Assembly (NCBI RefSeq): GCF_000295095.1
Contig: NZ_JH806634.1
Location: 69,042 to 120,969 of the forward strand
Reading direction: 5' to 3'
Length of the DNA stretch: 51,928 nucleotides
Origin: Actinomyces timonensis DSM 23838
GTDB lineage: Bacteria > Actinomycetota > Actinomycetes > Actinomycetales > Actinomycetaceae
The notes beneath the pieces are model-generated. The model was not told the origin of the DNA. It saw nothing but the letters and a program-made list of their open reading frames with translations, and searched no databases. Below are positions 1 to 8,660 of the stretch, piece after piece. Every line of letters begins with the position of its first letter. Position 1 is the first letter of the stretch. A program made the position numbers and the translations under genes.

Positions 1-1
1 C

Positions 2-661
2 CCGCGCGCGACCGCCCGCAGCACCGGGCCCGGGCGCCCCGCTGAGGCTGGCGACGCCGCCCGACCCCGCCGCACTGAGCGATCCGAGCGCACTGGGCGC
101 ACTGACCGCGACGAGCGGCCCGGCGCCACCCCCGAGCGCGCCTCCACCCAGGCCGCCGCCGAACAGGCGCCCACCCCCATGGTCCTGCGCCTCGGCGGCC
201 CCGAGGGGCCCGCCCTTCCCATCCGCCTGCTCGTGCTCGCGGCCGTGCTCATCCTCGCCCTCGTCGTCGTGCTGCCGACTCTCAACAACTACCTGTCGCA
301 GCGCGCCCGATACGACGCAGTCACCCAGCAGATCGACGCCGCCAGGGCCACCGCCACCGCCCTCGAGCAGGAGGCGGCCCAATGGCAGGACGAGACCTAT
401 GTGCGCTCCCAGGCGCGCGAGCGCCTCTCCTACGTCATGCCGGGGGAGAAGAGCTACGTCGTCGTCGGGGCAGATGACGTGCAGGCGCAGGCCGACGCCG
501 ACGCCCAGGCCGCTGCCAAGGAGGAGACCCGCGCCCCCTGGTATGACGCGCTCACCGAGTCCGCCGCTGTCGCCGGTGGCGCCGCGACTCCCGCCGCCAC
601 CCCCTCCGCGACCCCGACCGCCTCCCCGGCGGCGCCCGCCACCCCCGAGGCCACCAAATGA
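2..661 (+). CDS. FtsB/DivIC-like septum formation initiator, 5' end cut by window
   Basis: Probable divisome protein of the FtsB/DivIC family, which bridges early and late division proteins at the septum. The reading frame is open from base 2, so the true start probably lies before the window; ATG 179 is a possible internal start. The visible product (219 aa) has an Arg/Pro-rich cytoplasmic stretch, one membrane helix (core LLVLAAVLILALVVVLPTL, about residues 74-92), then a short coiled coil (ARYDAVTQQIDAARATATAL) and an Ala/Pro/Thr-rich tail. This is the usual bitopic FtsB layout. It overlaps the next gene by 4 bp (ATGA). The order with DUF501 and exopolyphosphatase is the common actinobacterial arrangement, normally following enolase. 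The family call is good; the exact start is unknown. Confidence 0.8.
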   Translation, partial: PRATARSTGPGRPAEAGDAARPRRTERSERTGRTDRDERPGATPERASTQAAAEQAPTPMVLRLGGPEGPALPIRLLVLAAVLILALVVVLPTLNNYLSQRARYDAVTQQIDAARATATALEQEAAQWQDETYVRSQARERLSYVMPGEKSYVVVGADDVQAQADADAQAAAKEETRAPWYDALTESAAVAGGAATPAATPSATPTASPAAPATPEATK

Positions 662-1236
662 GCGCTGACCAGACCCCGCCGAGCGCGCAGGACCAGCAGG
701 CGACGACCCCCGCGATGAGTGGGACCGCCGCGCCCGATCCGCATCCGGAGGTCTCCCAGGCCGACCTCGACGCCCTGGCCGCCCAACTCGGGCGCGTGCC
801 CCGCGGCGTCGTCTCCATCGCGGCCCGCTGCGTCTGCGGCCGCCCCACCGTCGTGCGCACGGCTCCCCGCCTGCCCGACGGGTCACCCTTCCCCACCAGC
901 TACTACCTCACCCACCCCGCCGCCGTGCGCGGCTGCTCCACCCTCGAGGCCGAGCACCTCATGGAGGACTTCAACGCCCGACTCGGCCAGGACGAATCCC
1001 TCGCCGAGGCCTACCGGCGCGCCCACGAGCACTACCTCGCGGCCCGCGCCGAGCTCGGCTCCCCTCATGAGATCGAGGGCGTGAGCGCGGGAGGCATGCC
1101 CACCCGCGTCAAATGCCTCCACGCTCTCCTCGGGCACGCCCTGGCCGCGGGCCCGGGCATCAACCCGATCGGCGACCTCACCCTGGAGGCACTGCGCGAG
1201 CGCGGCCTGTGGGACGATCGCCGCTGCAGCTGCTGA
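658..1236 (+). CDS. DUF501 domain protein
   Basis: A 192-aa cytoplasmic protein of the DUF501 family, whose biochemical role is not established. Visible features are a Cys-containing strand (AARCVCGRPTVVRTAPRL), the segment PFPTSYYLTHPAAVRGCSTLE and a conserved C-terminal part (RVKCLHALLGHALAAGPGINPIGD) ending in RRCSC. The Cys and His residues could bind a metal, but that is inference. The ATG overlaps the stop of the FtsB-like gene, so the two are translationally coupled, and ppx follows after 25 bp. The constant link to division and polyphosphate genes is known from other actinobacteria. Confidence 0.88.
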   Translation: MSADQTPPSAQDQQATTPAMSGTAAPDPHPEVSQADLDALAAQLGRVPRGVVSIAARCVCGRPTVVRTAPRLPDGSPFPTSYYLTHPAAVRGCSTLEAEHLMEDFNARLGQDESLAEAYRRAHEHYLAARAELGSPHEIEGVSAGGMPTRVKCLHALLGHALAAGPGINPIGDLTLEALRERGLWDDRRCSC

Positions 1237-1261
1237 CACCGCCACCCCATTCGGAGGACCC

Positions 1262-2248
1262 ATGGCGCCCACCCGCGTCGCCGCGATCGACTGCGGCACG
1301 AACACGATCCGCCTGCTCATCGCGGACGCCCACCCCGACCCCGACTCAGGGCCCACCGGCTGGCGCCTGAAGAAGGTCGCGCGGCGCTCAAAGATCGTGC
1401 GCCTCGGCCAGGGTGTGGACAAGACTGGGCGCCTCGATGACGAGGCGCTTCAGCGCACCCTGGAGGTCGTCGCCGACTACGCCGAGCGGATCCAGGCCAT
1501 CGGGGCCGAGCGCGTGCGCTTCGTCGCCACCTCCGCCACCCGCGACGCGAGCAACCGGGACGTCTTCGTCGACGGCGTCCGCCAGCGCCTCGGCATCGAG
1601 CCCGAGGTCGTCTCCGGGGACGAGGAGGCCCGCCTGTCCTTCGCGGGCTCGCTCCTGGGCGCGCAGGGCCAGGGGCGGCGCCTCGTCGTCGACCTCGGCG
1701 GCGGCTCCACCGAGCTGGTCCTCGGCACGCGCGCGCCCGAGGCGGCGATCTCCCTGGACACCGGCTCCGTGCGCGTCACGGAGCGCTACCTCGCCGACGG
1801 CGTCACCCCCGACGCCGAGGCCGCCGCCCGGGCCCATGTGCGCGATCTCCTCGACCGCGCCGAGGGGGTCATGGACCTGGGCGCCACCGAGGAGCTCGTG
1901 GGCCTGGCGGGCACGATCACCACGATCACCGCCCACGCCCTCAGCCTGGCGGACTTCGAGCCCGACTCGATCCACGGCTCCCGCCTGCCGCTCGGCACCG
2001 TCCTGGCCTCCTGCGACGCGATCCTGCGCTCGACGGCGGCCGAGCGCGAGTCCTGGGACTACCTGCGCCCGGGGCGGCGCGACGTCATCGCCGCCGGAGC
2101 CCTCGTGTGGTCCGAGGTCATCGGCAGGGTCGCCGAGCGCACGGCTGAGGCCGGGCGCCCCCTGGGCTCCACGGTCACCTCTCTCACCGACATCCTCGAC
2201 GGCATCGCGCTGTCCCTGGCAGACGGCGGGGCGCAGCACGATGGTTGA
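1262..2248 (+). CDS. ppx: Ppx/GppA family exopolyphosphatase
   Basis: Probable exopolyphosphatase or guanosine pentaphosphate phosphohydrolase, releasing phosphate from polyphosphate or pppGpp. The 328-aa product has the two actin-like ATPase-fold phosphate loops of the family: AIDCGTNTIRLLIAD near the N-terminus and VDLGGGSTELVLG near residue 145. The short length, with no C-terminal HD domain, matches actinobacterial Ppx1/Ppx2 proteins. ATG 1262 follows CGGAGGACC, a good ribosome site. The last 8 bp overlap aroD. It lies in a co-directional run with the FtsB-like and DUF501 genes. Confidence 0.92.
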   Translation: MAPTRVAAIDCGTNTIRLLIADAHPDPDSGPTGWRLKKVARRSKIVRLGQGVDKTGRLDDEALQRTLEVVADYAERIQAIGAERVRFVATSATRDASNRDVFVDGVRQRLGIEPEVVSGDEEARLSFAGSLLGAQGQGRRLVVDLGGGSTELVLGTRAPEAAISLDTGSVRVTERYLADGVTPDAEAAARAHVRDLLDRAEGVMDLGATEELVGLAGTITTITAHALSLADFEPDSIHGSRLPLGTVLASCDAILRSTAAERESWDYLRPGRRDVIAAGALVWSEVIGRVAERTAEAGRPLGSTVTSLTDILDGIALSLADGGAQHDG

Positions 2249-3185
2249 CGCCGCAGCGGGCGCGGAGCCTGCCCCACTGCCCGGCTCCCCGCGCTGCCCG
2301 CGCCCCGCGAGGATCGGGACTGCCGAGCTCGGCGGGGAGGACGCGGTCATCGCCGTGGCGACGACCGCCGACGCCGTCGAGGGCTCGGGGGCCTCCGACG
2401 GCGCGCTCGCCCAGGCGCTCGCGGCGGCGGCTGCTGGCGCGGACCTCGTGGAGCTCCGACTCGACCTGCTCGCTCCGCCCGCGGAGGGGCCGGCCCCCAC
2501 AGACTCCGCGGCTCCCGCTGCCCCTGCGGCGCTTGCCGCCTTCTGGCACGAGGCGATCCTCTCCCTCGCCGCCCACCTCGCCCCCACGGGCACGCCCCTA
2601 CTCGCCACCGCGCGCTCCCAGCGCGAGGGCGGCGACGCGGCCCTGGGGCCCCGCGAGCACGCCGAGGCCCTCGGCGAGCTCATCGCCCTGCAGGCCGACT
2701 GCCGCGGTGAGCGCCCCATCGCCGACGCGCTCGACGTCGAGCTGTCCGCCGAGGCCCTGCCCGCCCTCGCGCGGCGGGCCCACGAGGCGGGGATCGCCGT
2801 CGTCGCCTCGAGCCACGACTTCACCGCCACCCCGCCGGAGGGGGAGATGCTGGCGCGGCTGGCCCGGATGGAGGCCGGCGGCGCCGACTGCGCGAAGATC
2901 GCCGTCATGCCGCGCTGCGAGGAGGACGTCGCCCGCGCGCTCGACGTCGCGGCGCGGGCACGGGCCTCGCTCAGCATCCCCGTGGCGGTCATCTCCATGG
3001 GGGAGCGGGGGCAGCGCAGCCGCCTGGAGGGCTGGCGCTACGGCTCCGCCCTCACCTTCGCCACCGTCAGCGCGGACCCCGCTGCCGCCTCCGCCCCCGG
3101 CCAGTCCACCATCGCCACCCTCCTCTCCCACCGAGACCGGGCGAACAGCACGGCGAAACCGGGCGGTTCTCCACAGGCCGGCTGA
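2241..3185 (+). CDS. aroD: Type I 3-dehydroquinate dehydratase
   Basis: Class I dehydroquinase of the shikimate pathway, converting 3-dehydroquinate to 3-dehydroshikimate through a Schiff base. The 314-aa product carries the family signatures ELRLDLL (about residue 71), SSHDF with the catalytic His (about 192) and GGADCAKIAVMP with the Schiff-base Lys (about 219). ATG 2241 overlaps the ppx stop by 8 bp. The N-terminal 40 residues are an extension rich in Ala and Pro. The last codons (HRDRANSTAKPG...) are read through a 35-bp repeat also found after the FKBP gene, so the C-terminal tail may be an added sequence rather than native enzyme. Confidence 0.9.
   Translation: MVDAAAGAEPAPLPGSPRCPRPARIGTAELGGEDAVIAVATTADAVEGSGASDGALAQALAAAAAGADLVELRLDLLAPPAEGPAPTDSAAPAAPAALAAFWHEAILSLAAHLAPTGTPLLATARSQREGGDAALGPREHAEALGELIALQADCRGERPIADALDVELSAEALPALARRAHEAGIAVVASSHDFTATPPEGEMLARLARMEAGGADCAKIAVMPRCEEDVARALDVAARARASLSIPVAVISMGERGQRSRLEGWRYGSALTFATVSADPAAASAPGQSTIATLLSHRDRANSTAKPGGSPQAG
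3131..3165 (+). repeat. 35-bp repeat, copy 1 (inside the 3' end of aroD)
   Basis: A 35-bp sequence starting CCGAGACCGGGCGAACAGCA that is identical to 11565-11599. Here it forms the last codons of aroD; the other copy lies just after the FKBP isomerase gene. It holds two close copies of ACCGGGCG. Function is unknown; an extragenic repeat that has entered the 3' end of a gene is the simplest reading. Confidence 0.8.
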
Positions 3186-3237
3186 TCCTCGACTCATCCG
3201 CGCTGGATGGGGAGACAAAGAGCCTCGCCGTGCCCCG

Positions 3238-3639
3238 CTACAGCTCGACGACGGTGATCAATTCTTCGAGCCCCCGGAGGTCCTCCGGATTGCGCGTCAG
3301 GAGTGGCATGTCCTCGGCGAGGGCGGTCGCGGCGATCATGAGGTCGGCGACCCGGCGACGGGGCTGTCTCCCTGCCGCGATGACAGCGCCAGCGATCACT
3401 CCGTAGGCCCGGGCGGCCTCCGCTCCGAACGGAATGGGATCGACAAGCGACTCGACGAGCTGGAGACGCGCCTGACGGCGCGCCCGTTCGAGTGGGTCGG
3501 GAGTGAATGCCGGGCCAGCGCTCAACTCGGCCAGGGTGACGGCGCTGATCGCGAGTTCCGCGGGCAACCGCGACTGATCGACGCGCGGGAGGTCGATGAC
3601 GACGGAGGTGTCCAGGAGCGCGACGTCGAACTCAGGCAC
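3238..3639 (-). CDS. PIN-domain ribonuclease toxin, VapC family
   Basis: Probable type II toxin that cleaves RNA with a PIN nuclease fold. The 133-aa product starts VPEFDVALLDTSVVIDL, with the first conserved acidic residue (Asp10) in LLDTS, followed by VTLAELSAGP and a C-terminal RRVADLMIAATALAEDMPLLT that carries the second acidic cluster and TRN motif. I chose the GTG at 3637-3639 because it overlaps the antitoxin stop by 8 bp; a longer in-frame TTG start at 3672 would run deep into the antitoxin gene. It is paired with the upstream antitoxin gene. Confidence 0.88.
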   Translation of the reverse strand: MPEFDVALLDTSVVIDLPRVDQSRLPAELAISAVTLAELSAGPAFTPDPLERARRQARLQLVESLVDPIPFGAEAARAYGVIAGAVIAAGRQPRRRVADLMIAATALAEDMPLLTRNPEDLRGLEELITVVEL

Positions 3640-3886
3640 GGGGCTGGGGGTCCTGGTCAATGGACGTATCAAGATCCGCGATCAATCGCTCGCGATCGAC
3701 GTCGGGAGCGCCTGCGAGCGCGGCGAGAAGGACCTCTCGCCGGACTGTCCGACTACGCCGCAGCGGCCGCAATTCGCCGACCGGGGCCTGGTTGCGAGTC
3801 ACGATGAAGGTCTTGCCCCCCGACAGCTCGCGCATGATGGCACCGCTGTTGTTGCGCAGCTCGCGCTGACCGATGACCGCTGTCAT
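3632..3886 (-). CDS. Phd/YefM family antitoxin
   Basis: An 84-aa antitoxin partner of the PIN toxin. The N-terminus (MTAVIGQRELRNNSGAIMREL) is the typical Phd/YefM DNA-binding fold opening, followed by GKTFIVTRNQAPVGELRPL. The C-terminal 35 residues are the likely disordered toxin-binding arm. In such modules the antitoxin, alone or with toxin, represses its own promoter; a 7-bp inverted repeat directly upstream fits this. The gene precedes and overlaps the toxin by 8 bp, the normal order. Confidence 0.88.
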   Translation of the reverse strand: MTAVIGQRELRNNSGAIMRELSGGKTFIVTRNQAPVGELRPLRRSRTVRREVLLAALAGAPDVDRERLIADLDTSIDQDPQPRA

Positions 3887-3894
3887 GTCGACAG

Positions 3895-3913
3895 CGTAGC
3901 ACTTGTTGCTACG
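3895..3913. promoter_or_regulatory. Probable TA operator, inverted repeat
   Basis: A perfect inverted repeat CGTAGCA-cttgt-TGCTACG lies 9-27 bp before the antitoxin start. Position and form fit an autoregulatory operator for the Phd/VapC-type module. It is inferred from position only. Confidence 0.6.
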
Positions 3914-4163
3914 TTGGCGGCATTGGGTGTGTTCAGGTCCGGGCGGCCGCTCGGCTGCCGCCTGGGGTGGCCCGGCTCACCGGCTCCCGCCTGGCCCGGG
4001 CGCGGCGCTGTGCCGTACTGTTGCCCCGATACCCCGGCGAGGGACACGCGCGAGCGCGTGCATCCGTGATCGACGTGGTGGCACCGGAGAGTGCTGCGCG
4101 TCGTCGCGCCACGCCGGACCACCGACGCGCGGGGCCCGCCCCGCCCCTCCCGAGGAGACCCAG

Positions 4164-4775
4164 ATGTCCAACGCCATCACCCTCAAGGCCACCGCCCGCA
4201 CCGGCTCCGGCAAGGGCGCTGCCCGCCAGGCCCGCCGCGACGGCAAGTGCCCCGCCGTCGTCTACGGCCACGGCTCCGAGCCGCGCCACATCCTCCTCGA
4301 GGAGCACGCCACCCGCCTCGCCCTGCGCGGCAACGAGAACGCCCTCATCAACATCGATCTGGAGGGCGAGGACCTGCTCGCCATCGTCAAGGACATCCAG
4401 CGCCACCCCATCCGTCCCGGCGTGCAGCACGTCGACTTCCTCCTGGTCAACCGCAACGAGCGCGTCGACATCGAGGTCCCGGTCAACGTCATCGGCACCT
4501 CCGCCCCCGGCACCATCCACATGATCGAGCTCGACCACGTCGAGGTCACGGTGCCGGCCATCGCCATCCCCGAGGCCATCGACGTCGACATCACCGGCGT
4601 CGAGGGCGGCACCATCATCACCGTGGCGGACCTGGCGCTGCCCAAGGACGTCGAGGCGATCTCCGGCGCCGAGCTCGCCGTCGTCAACGTGACGATCCCG
4701 ACGACCCGCGACGCGGGCGAGCCCGCGGAGGTCGAGGCCACCGCCGAGGGCGAGGCCGCCCCGGCCGCCGAGTGA
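4164..4775 (+). CDS. rplY: 50S ribosomal protein L25/general stress protein Ctc
   Basis: Ribosomal protein bL25 of the longer Ctc type, which binds 5S rRNA. The 203-aa product has the L25 domain (MSNAITLKATARTGSGKGAA, KCPAVVYGHG, VKDIQRHPIRPGVQHVDF) followed by the TL5 C-terminal beta domain (VEVTVPAIAIPEAIDVDITG). The acidic Ala/Glu-rich end (PAEVEATAEGEAAPAAE) is common in this family. ATG 4164 follows GAGGAGACCCAG. Peptidyl-tRNA hydrolase follows after 23 bp, the usual rplY-pth pair. Confidence 0.95.
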   Translation: MSNAITLKATARTGSGKGAARQARRDGKCPAVVYGHGSEPRHILLEEHATRLALRGNENALINIDLEGEDLLAIVKDIQRHPIRPGVQHVDFLLVNRNERVDIEVPVNVIGTSAPGTIHMIELDHVEVTVPAIAIPEAIDVDITGVEGGTIITVADLALPKDVEAISGAELAVVNVTIPTTRDAGEPAEVEATAEGEAAPAAE

Positions 4776-4798
4776 CGCCGTCGCGAGGCTGATCCCTC

Positions 4799-5395
4799 AT
4801 GAGCGACCCCTGGCTCATCGTCGGGCTGGGGAACCCCGAGGCCCGGTACGCCCACAACCGCCACAACGTCGGTCACATGGTGATCGACGCTCTGGCAGGG
4901 CGCGCCGGGTCTCGGCTCTCCCGCCACAAGTCCCGCGCCCGCGTCGCCGACGCGCGCCTGGGCGTCCTGCCCGGCGGCGCTCCCGGGCCGCGCGTCATCC
5001 TCGCCCGCCCGGACGCCTTCATGAACGTCTCCGGCGGCCCGGTCAAGGCCCTCGTGCGGTTCTACGGGATCGACCCCACCGCCCGTCTGCTCGTCATCCA
5101 CGACGAGCTCGACATCGACCCCCACGAGCTGCGCCTCAAGCGCGGTGGCGGCGAGGGCGGGCACAACGGACTGCGCTCCATCTCCCAGGCGCTGAGGACG
5201 CGCGACTACGCCCGCCTGCGCGTGGGTATCGGCCGGCCGCCCGGCCGTCAGGACCCGGCCGACTTCGTGCTGTCCGACTTCCCGGCGCGCGAGCGCGCTG
5301 ACTGGGCGGTCACCTGCGAGGAGGCGGCCGACGCCGTCGAGTCCGTGGCGCTCCTCGGATTCGACGCCGCGCAGCTCAGGCTCCACTCCGCCTGA
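4799..5395 (+). CDS. pth: Peptidyl-tRNA hydrolase
   Basis: Releases tRNA from peptidyl-tRNA that has dropped off ribosomes. The 198-aa product has the family signatures LIVGLGNPEARYAHNRHNVG (with the catalytic His of RHN), RPDAFMNVSGGPVK, the catalytic Asp region HDELDIDP, and GGGEGGHNGLRSI. Length matches bacterial Pth1. It is coupled with rplY. It faces the response regulator gene on the other strand, and a 10-bp inverted repeat (5391-5400 with 5464-5473) spans the gap and both stop codons, possibly as a shared terminator. Confidence 0.95.
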   Translation: MSDPWLIVGLGNPEARYAHNRHNVGHMVIDALAGRAGSRLSRHKSRARVADARLGVLPGGAPGPRVILARPDAFMNVSGGPVKALVRFYGIDPTARLLVIHDELDIDPHELRLKRGGGEGGHNGLRSISQALRTRDYARLRVGIGRPPGRQDPADFVLSDFPARERADWAVTCEEAADAVESVALLGFDAAQLRLHSA

Positions 5396-5468
5396 GGGGG
5401 AGGGGCGGGGGAGAGGCGGGCCCAGCGACGCGGTCAGCGCCCCGAGCCCCACTCGCCCACCTGCCCCC

Positions 5469-6236
5469 TCAGGGCGCCATGAGCCCCGTCTCGTAGGCGA
5501 CGACGACGGCCTGCACCCGGTCCCGCACGTCCAGTTTGGCCAGGACGTTGCCGACGTGGGTCTTGACGGTGGTCGCGGAGACGACGAGGTCGTCCGCGAT
5601 CTCCTGGTTGCTCATGCCCTGGGCCATGAGGGTGAGGATCTCCCTCTCACGCGGGGTCAACGATGCCAGGCGCGGATCCTCGGAGTCGGGGGCGCTGAGC
5701 GCGTTGGGCAGGTTACCGGCGAACATCTCCAGCATCCGGCGCGTGATCCGCGGCGAGACCACCGCCTCCCCGCTGGCCACGGTGCGGATCGCCTCGGCGA
5801 GCTCGGTGGGCCGGGTGTCCTTGAGCAGGAAGCCCGAGGCCCCGGCGCGCAGGCCCGCGAAGGCGTACTCGTCGAGGTCGAAGGTGGTCAGGATGAGGAC
5901 GCGCGTGTGGGGGCACCCGGCGGTGATCCGCGCGGTGGCCTCGATGCCGTCCATGCCGGGCATGCGCACATCCATGAGGATGACGTCCGGCTTGAGCGCC
6001 CGGGCCTGGGCGACGGCGGCCGTGCCATCAGAGGCCTCGCCGACGACCTCGATGCCGTCCTCGGCGTCGAGGACCATGCGGAAACCCATGCGCATGAGCG
6101 ACTGGTCGTCGGCCAGGATCACGCGCACCGGGGCGCCGGAGCCCTCTGGGGACGCCGTTGACACCACCGGCCCCCCGATCGTCGCGGCCTTGGCTTGACT
6201 GGCCGCATCGGCGCCAGTCACATGGGCATCTGCCAT
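5469..6236 (-). CDS. Response regulator, NarL/LuxR family
   Basis: Transcription regulator of a two-component system. The 255-aa product has a receiver domain (VRVILADDQSLMRMGFRM; phospho-acceptor Asp in VILMDVRMPG, about residue 89; FLLKDT) and a LuxR-type HTH (LTPREREILTLMAQGMSNQE... TTVKTHVGNVLAKL). ATG 6236 is chosen over an upstream in-frame start because it follows GGAGG at suitable spacing and overlaps the kinase stop by only 19 bp. It is the last gene of a four-gene operon with the kinase and an ABC exporter, which it probably regulates. Confidence 0.93.
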   Translation of the reverse strand: MADAHVTGADAASQAKAATIGGPVVSTASPEGSGAPVRVILADDQSLMRMGFRMVLDAEDGIEVVGEASDGTAAVAQARALKPDVILMDVRMPGMDGIEATARITAGCPHTRVLILTTFDLDEYAFAGLRAGASGFLLKDTRPTELAEAIRTVASGEAVVSPRITRRMLEMFAGNLPNALSAPDSEDPRLASLTPREREILTLMAQGMSNQEIADDLVVSATTVKTHVGNVLAKLDVRDRVQAVVVAYETGLMAP

Positions 6237-7795
6237 GGCGCTGATCCCTCCTGATCCTCCTCGTCCCATCGCAGAACGGTGCGCACGCGCCACCCGCCGG
6301 CATGGGGCCCCGCTTGGACAGATCCACCATAGACCGCGGCGCGCTCCTTCATACCGATCAGTCCCTTCCCCGAGCCATGCATGGGCGAGGCGCCGGGGGC
6401 GGCGTCGTTCTCAACCGTGAGGATCACCGTTCCGATATGCCTCTCGACGTCGACGCTCACCCTCGCGGTGGTCGGCGCGTAGCGCAGTACGTTGGTGAGG
6501 GCCTCCTGGGCGATCCGGAAAACGGTCATCTGCAGACCGCGGTCCTCCGGCAGGTCGCGGCCGCGCCAGTTGTAGGTGATGGGCACACCTGCGGCGGCGA
6601 AGCGGTCGACGAGGATCTGGAGGTCCGACTGCTCGGGGGCCGGCCTCATCGGGGCGCTGTCGGTGGAGCCGCTGTCCGTCTGCGCGGTGGCGGTCTGGCG
6701 CAGGTCGGCGACGGCAGCCGTGGGCTGGTGCGACGTGACCGCGCCAGGGGGAGCGAACTCGGGGACTGGGAGATCCTTGATATGACGGCCCTGGGCGTCG
6801 GTCAGCGGACCGTCGGAGTGGGAGACGGAGGAGATGGTGAGAGTGCTGACCTGAGGATCCTCGCGCAGCACGCCCACGAGGCGCCGGGTATCGGCAAGAG
6901 CGCTGCGGCCGGTCTCGGCCAGGGCGGTCAGCGCCTGACGGGCGGTCTCGGGTCTGTGGTCGAGGGCGGCAGAAGCGCCGTCCGCCATGGTCACCATAAC
7001 GGCCAAGGAGTGGGCGACGATGTCGTGCATCTCCCGCGCGATGCGGGAGCGCTCCGCGGAAACGGCCAGGAGGCTCGCCTGCTCGTGCTCCAGGGCGAGT
7101 CTCCTGGCGTTCTCGATCTCCTGGGTGAGGCGGGTGCGCTGCGCGCGGATAGTGAGCCCCACCGTGATGCCCACGAGACTGAGAATGGTGTAGGGGAACA
7201 GCGCGGTGATGAATACGGGGACGATCTGCTTATCCGCGTCGGGGACGTAGGACTCCATCCATGCCTCGAGCAGGGAGAGGCTCAGCACGGTGGTCGGCGC
7301 GGCTGTCCACGTCAGGCTCAGCGGCTCTCTGGCGGCGAGAGTGCCCAGGATGATCGGGACCGCGGCCAGCGAGAATGGCTGGAGGAGGAAAGGCCCGGCC
7401 TCATTCATTGGGTAATCGGCCCACCACATGCGTATGAGGGGGTAATGGGCGGCGGGGACGAAGGTGACGAGCAGCCACGCGGCCAAGGGGCGCTTGCGGC
7501 GCAGGAAGAGCCCCAGGCAGATGAGGATCGCTGCCACGAGCGACATGGGCAGCCAGGGCGGGATTGCTTTCGGAACGAGGGCGAGGACGATGCCGCATAC
7601 GATCAAGCCGAACGCGCCGACTGCCAGGGCGAGGCACAGGTCGAACGAGGTGTGGCGTGATAACCGGAGGCGGCTCAGAGGACCGCCGTGGTCGGGGGCA
7701 TCGTCGGAGGGGACGGCGGAGCCCGCCGCGGCCCCGGGGAGGGCTGCGACGGGCTCGCTGCTGCGCGCTGTGCTCATGAGGAGATCATCAGGCAT
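6218..7795 (-). CDS. Sensor histidine kinase, NarL-type partner
   Basis: Membrane sensor kinase of 525 aa. About six hydrophobic segments occupy residues 50-215 (for example LALAVGAFGLIVCGIVLAL and VFITALFPYTILSLVGITV), with no large external domain. HisKA_3 follows (ERSRIAREMHDIVAHSLAVM, phospho-His about residue 257), then a HATPase_c domain (FRIAQEALTNVLRYAP; GKGLIGMKERAAVYGG). An unstructured insert of about 60 residues separates the two. ATG 7795 overlaps the permease stop by 8 bp; ATG 7777 is an alternative. Kinases of this form next to ABC exporters often sense cell-envelope stress or peptide antibiotics, but the ligand here is unknown. Confidence 0.92.
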   Translation of the reverse strand: MPDDLLMSTARSSEPVAALPGAAAGSAVPSDDAPDHGGPLSRLRLSRHTSFDLCLALAVGAFGLIVCGIVLALVPKAIPPWLPMSLVAAILICLGLFLRRKRPLAAWLLVTFVPAAHYPLIRMWWADYPMNEAGPFLLQPFSLAAVPIILGTLAAREPLSLTWTAAPTTVLSLSLLEAWMESYVPDADKQIVPVFITALFPYTILSLVGITVGLTIRAQRTRLTQEIENARRLALEHEQASLLAVSAERSRIAREMHDIVAHSLAVMVTMADGASAALDHRPETARQALTALAETGRSALADTRRLVGVLREDPQVSTLTISSVSHSDGPLTDAQGRHIKDLPVPEFAPPGAVTSHQPTAAVADLRQTATAQTDSGSTDSAPMRPAPEQSDLQILVDRFAAAGVPITYNWRGRDLPEDRGLQMTVFRIAQEALTNVLRYAPTTARVSVDVERHIGTVILTVENDAAPGASPMHGSGKGLIGMKERAAVYGGSVQAGPHAGGWRVRTVLRWDEEDQEGSAPWQMPM

Positions 7796-8633
7796 CACGT
7801 CGGGAGAAGACCACATAGGCGATCGCCATCGGGATGACGAACCAGGCGCAGGCAACGACGACGCCCTGCCAGTGCTGGAGGAATGAGGCTGCCTCCAGCG
7901 ATCCCCACGAGGTTCCCCGGGAGAACGGGTCGGTGATGGCCACGACGGCTTGGAGCGGCATGAAAGCCATGAGCTTGCCCGCCCAGTCCCACTGCGTGGC
8001 CATGATGCTGAGGGGGATCGTGACGACGAAGAGCAGGACGACGACCAAGGAGATGGCCCCCGCAGTGGATCGGAAGATGAATCCCAGCGCCATGCTCAAG
8101 AGCGCGATGGCGACGAAGCCGAGGCCTGCGCCCCAGATGTATCCCGCGTACTCGCCGTCGGTCAGTGAGACCGCGTGGTCCCCCATGAACGGGGCGGAAA
8201 ACGCCCAGGCGAGGAAGACGGACAGCGATCCGAGGAGGAAGGAGAAGAGCGCCATGATCACGGCCTTGGCCGCGAAAACACGGGATCGGTGGGGGGTCGC
8301 TGCGAGGGTGGAGCGGATCTGGCCCGAGCTGAACTCCCCAGTGATGATGAGGGCGGCGAGCACCGCGATGGCGATCTGCCCGAAGGATGTTCCCTGGACG
8401 ATGGCGTCCGCTGCCTGGGCGGAGTATTCCGACGACCTGCTCTCGGCGATGGCTATGCCCGCTCCGAAGAGGACAGTGATGGCCATGGCGATGGCGGAGG
8501 TGATCCAGGTGGAGCGCAGCGAGCGGAGCTTGATCCATTCTGAGCGCAGCGCGCGGCCGAAGGTCTGCTTGCCGTTGATGCGGGGAGCGCGGGAGGCGCG
8601 GGGCGCCGCGCCGGGGGCTGTCATGGCGGTCAT
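7788..8633 (-). CDS. ABC-2 type transporter permease
   Basis: Integral membrane subunit of an ABC exporter, 281 aa, with six hydrophobic segments (such as KAVIMALFSFLLGSLSVFLA and AGAISLVVVLLFVVTIPLSI). The N-terminal RALRSEWIKLRSLRSTW before the first helix is typical of ABC-2 permeases paired with BcrA/NatA-type ATPases. ATG 8633 follows GAGGAGAATCCC. The ATPase gene lies 27 bp upstream and the kinase overlaps downstream. The substrate cannot be read from sequence; drugs, peptides or lipids are all possible. Confidence 0.9.
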   Translation of the reverse strand: MTAMTAPGAAPRASRAPRINGKQTFGRALRSEWIKLRSLRSTWITSAIAMAITVLFGAGIAIAESRSSEYSAQAADAIVQGTSFGQIAIAVLAALIITGEFSSGQIRSTLAATPHRSRVFAAKAVIMALFSFLLGSLSVFLAWAFSAPFMGDHAVSLTDGEYAGYIWGAGLGFVAIALLSMALGFIFRSTAGAISLVVVLLFVVTIPLSIMATQWDWAGKLMAFMPLQAVVAITDPFSRGTSWGSLEAASFLQHWQGVVVACAWFVIPMAIAYVVFSRRDA

Positions 8634-8660
8634 GGGATTCTCCTCAGAATGTGGGGCGGC

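Noticed and set aside
883-3218. Long minus-strand and third-frame ORFs opposite ppx and aroD (up to 536 aa)
   Set aside because: They are composition shadows of real high-GC genes: Arg/Ala/Gly/Pro-rich with no domain signature.
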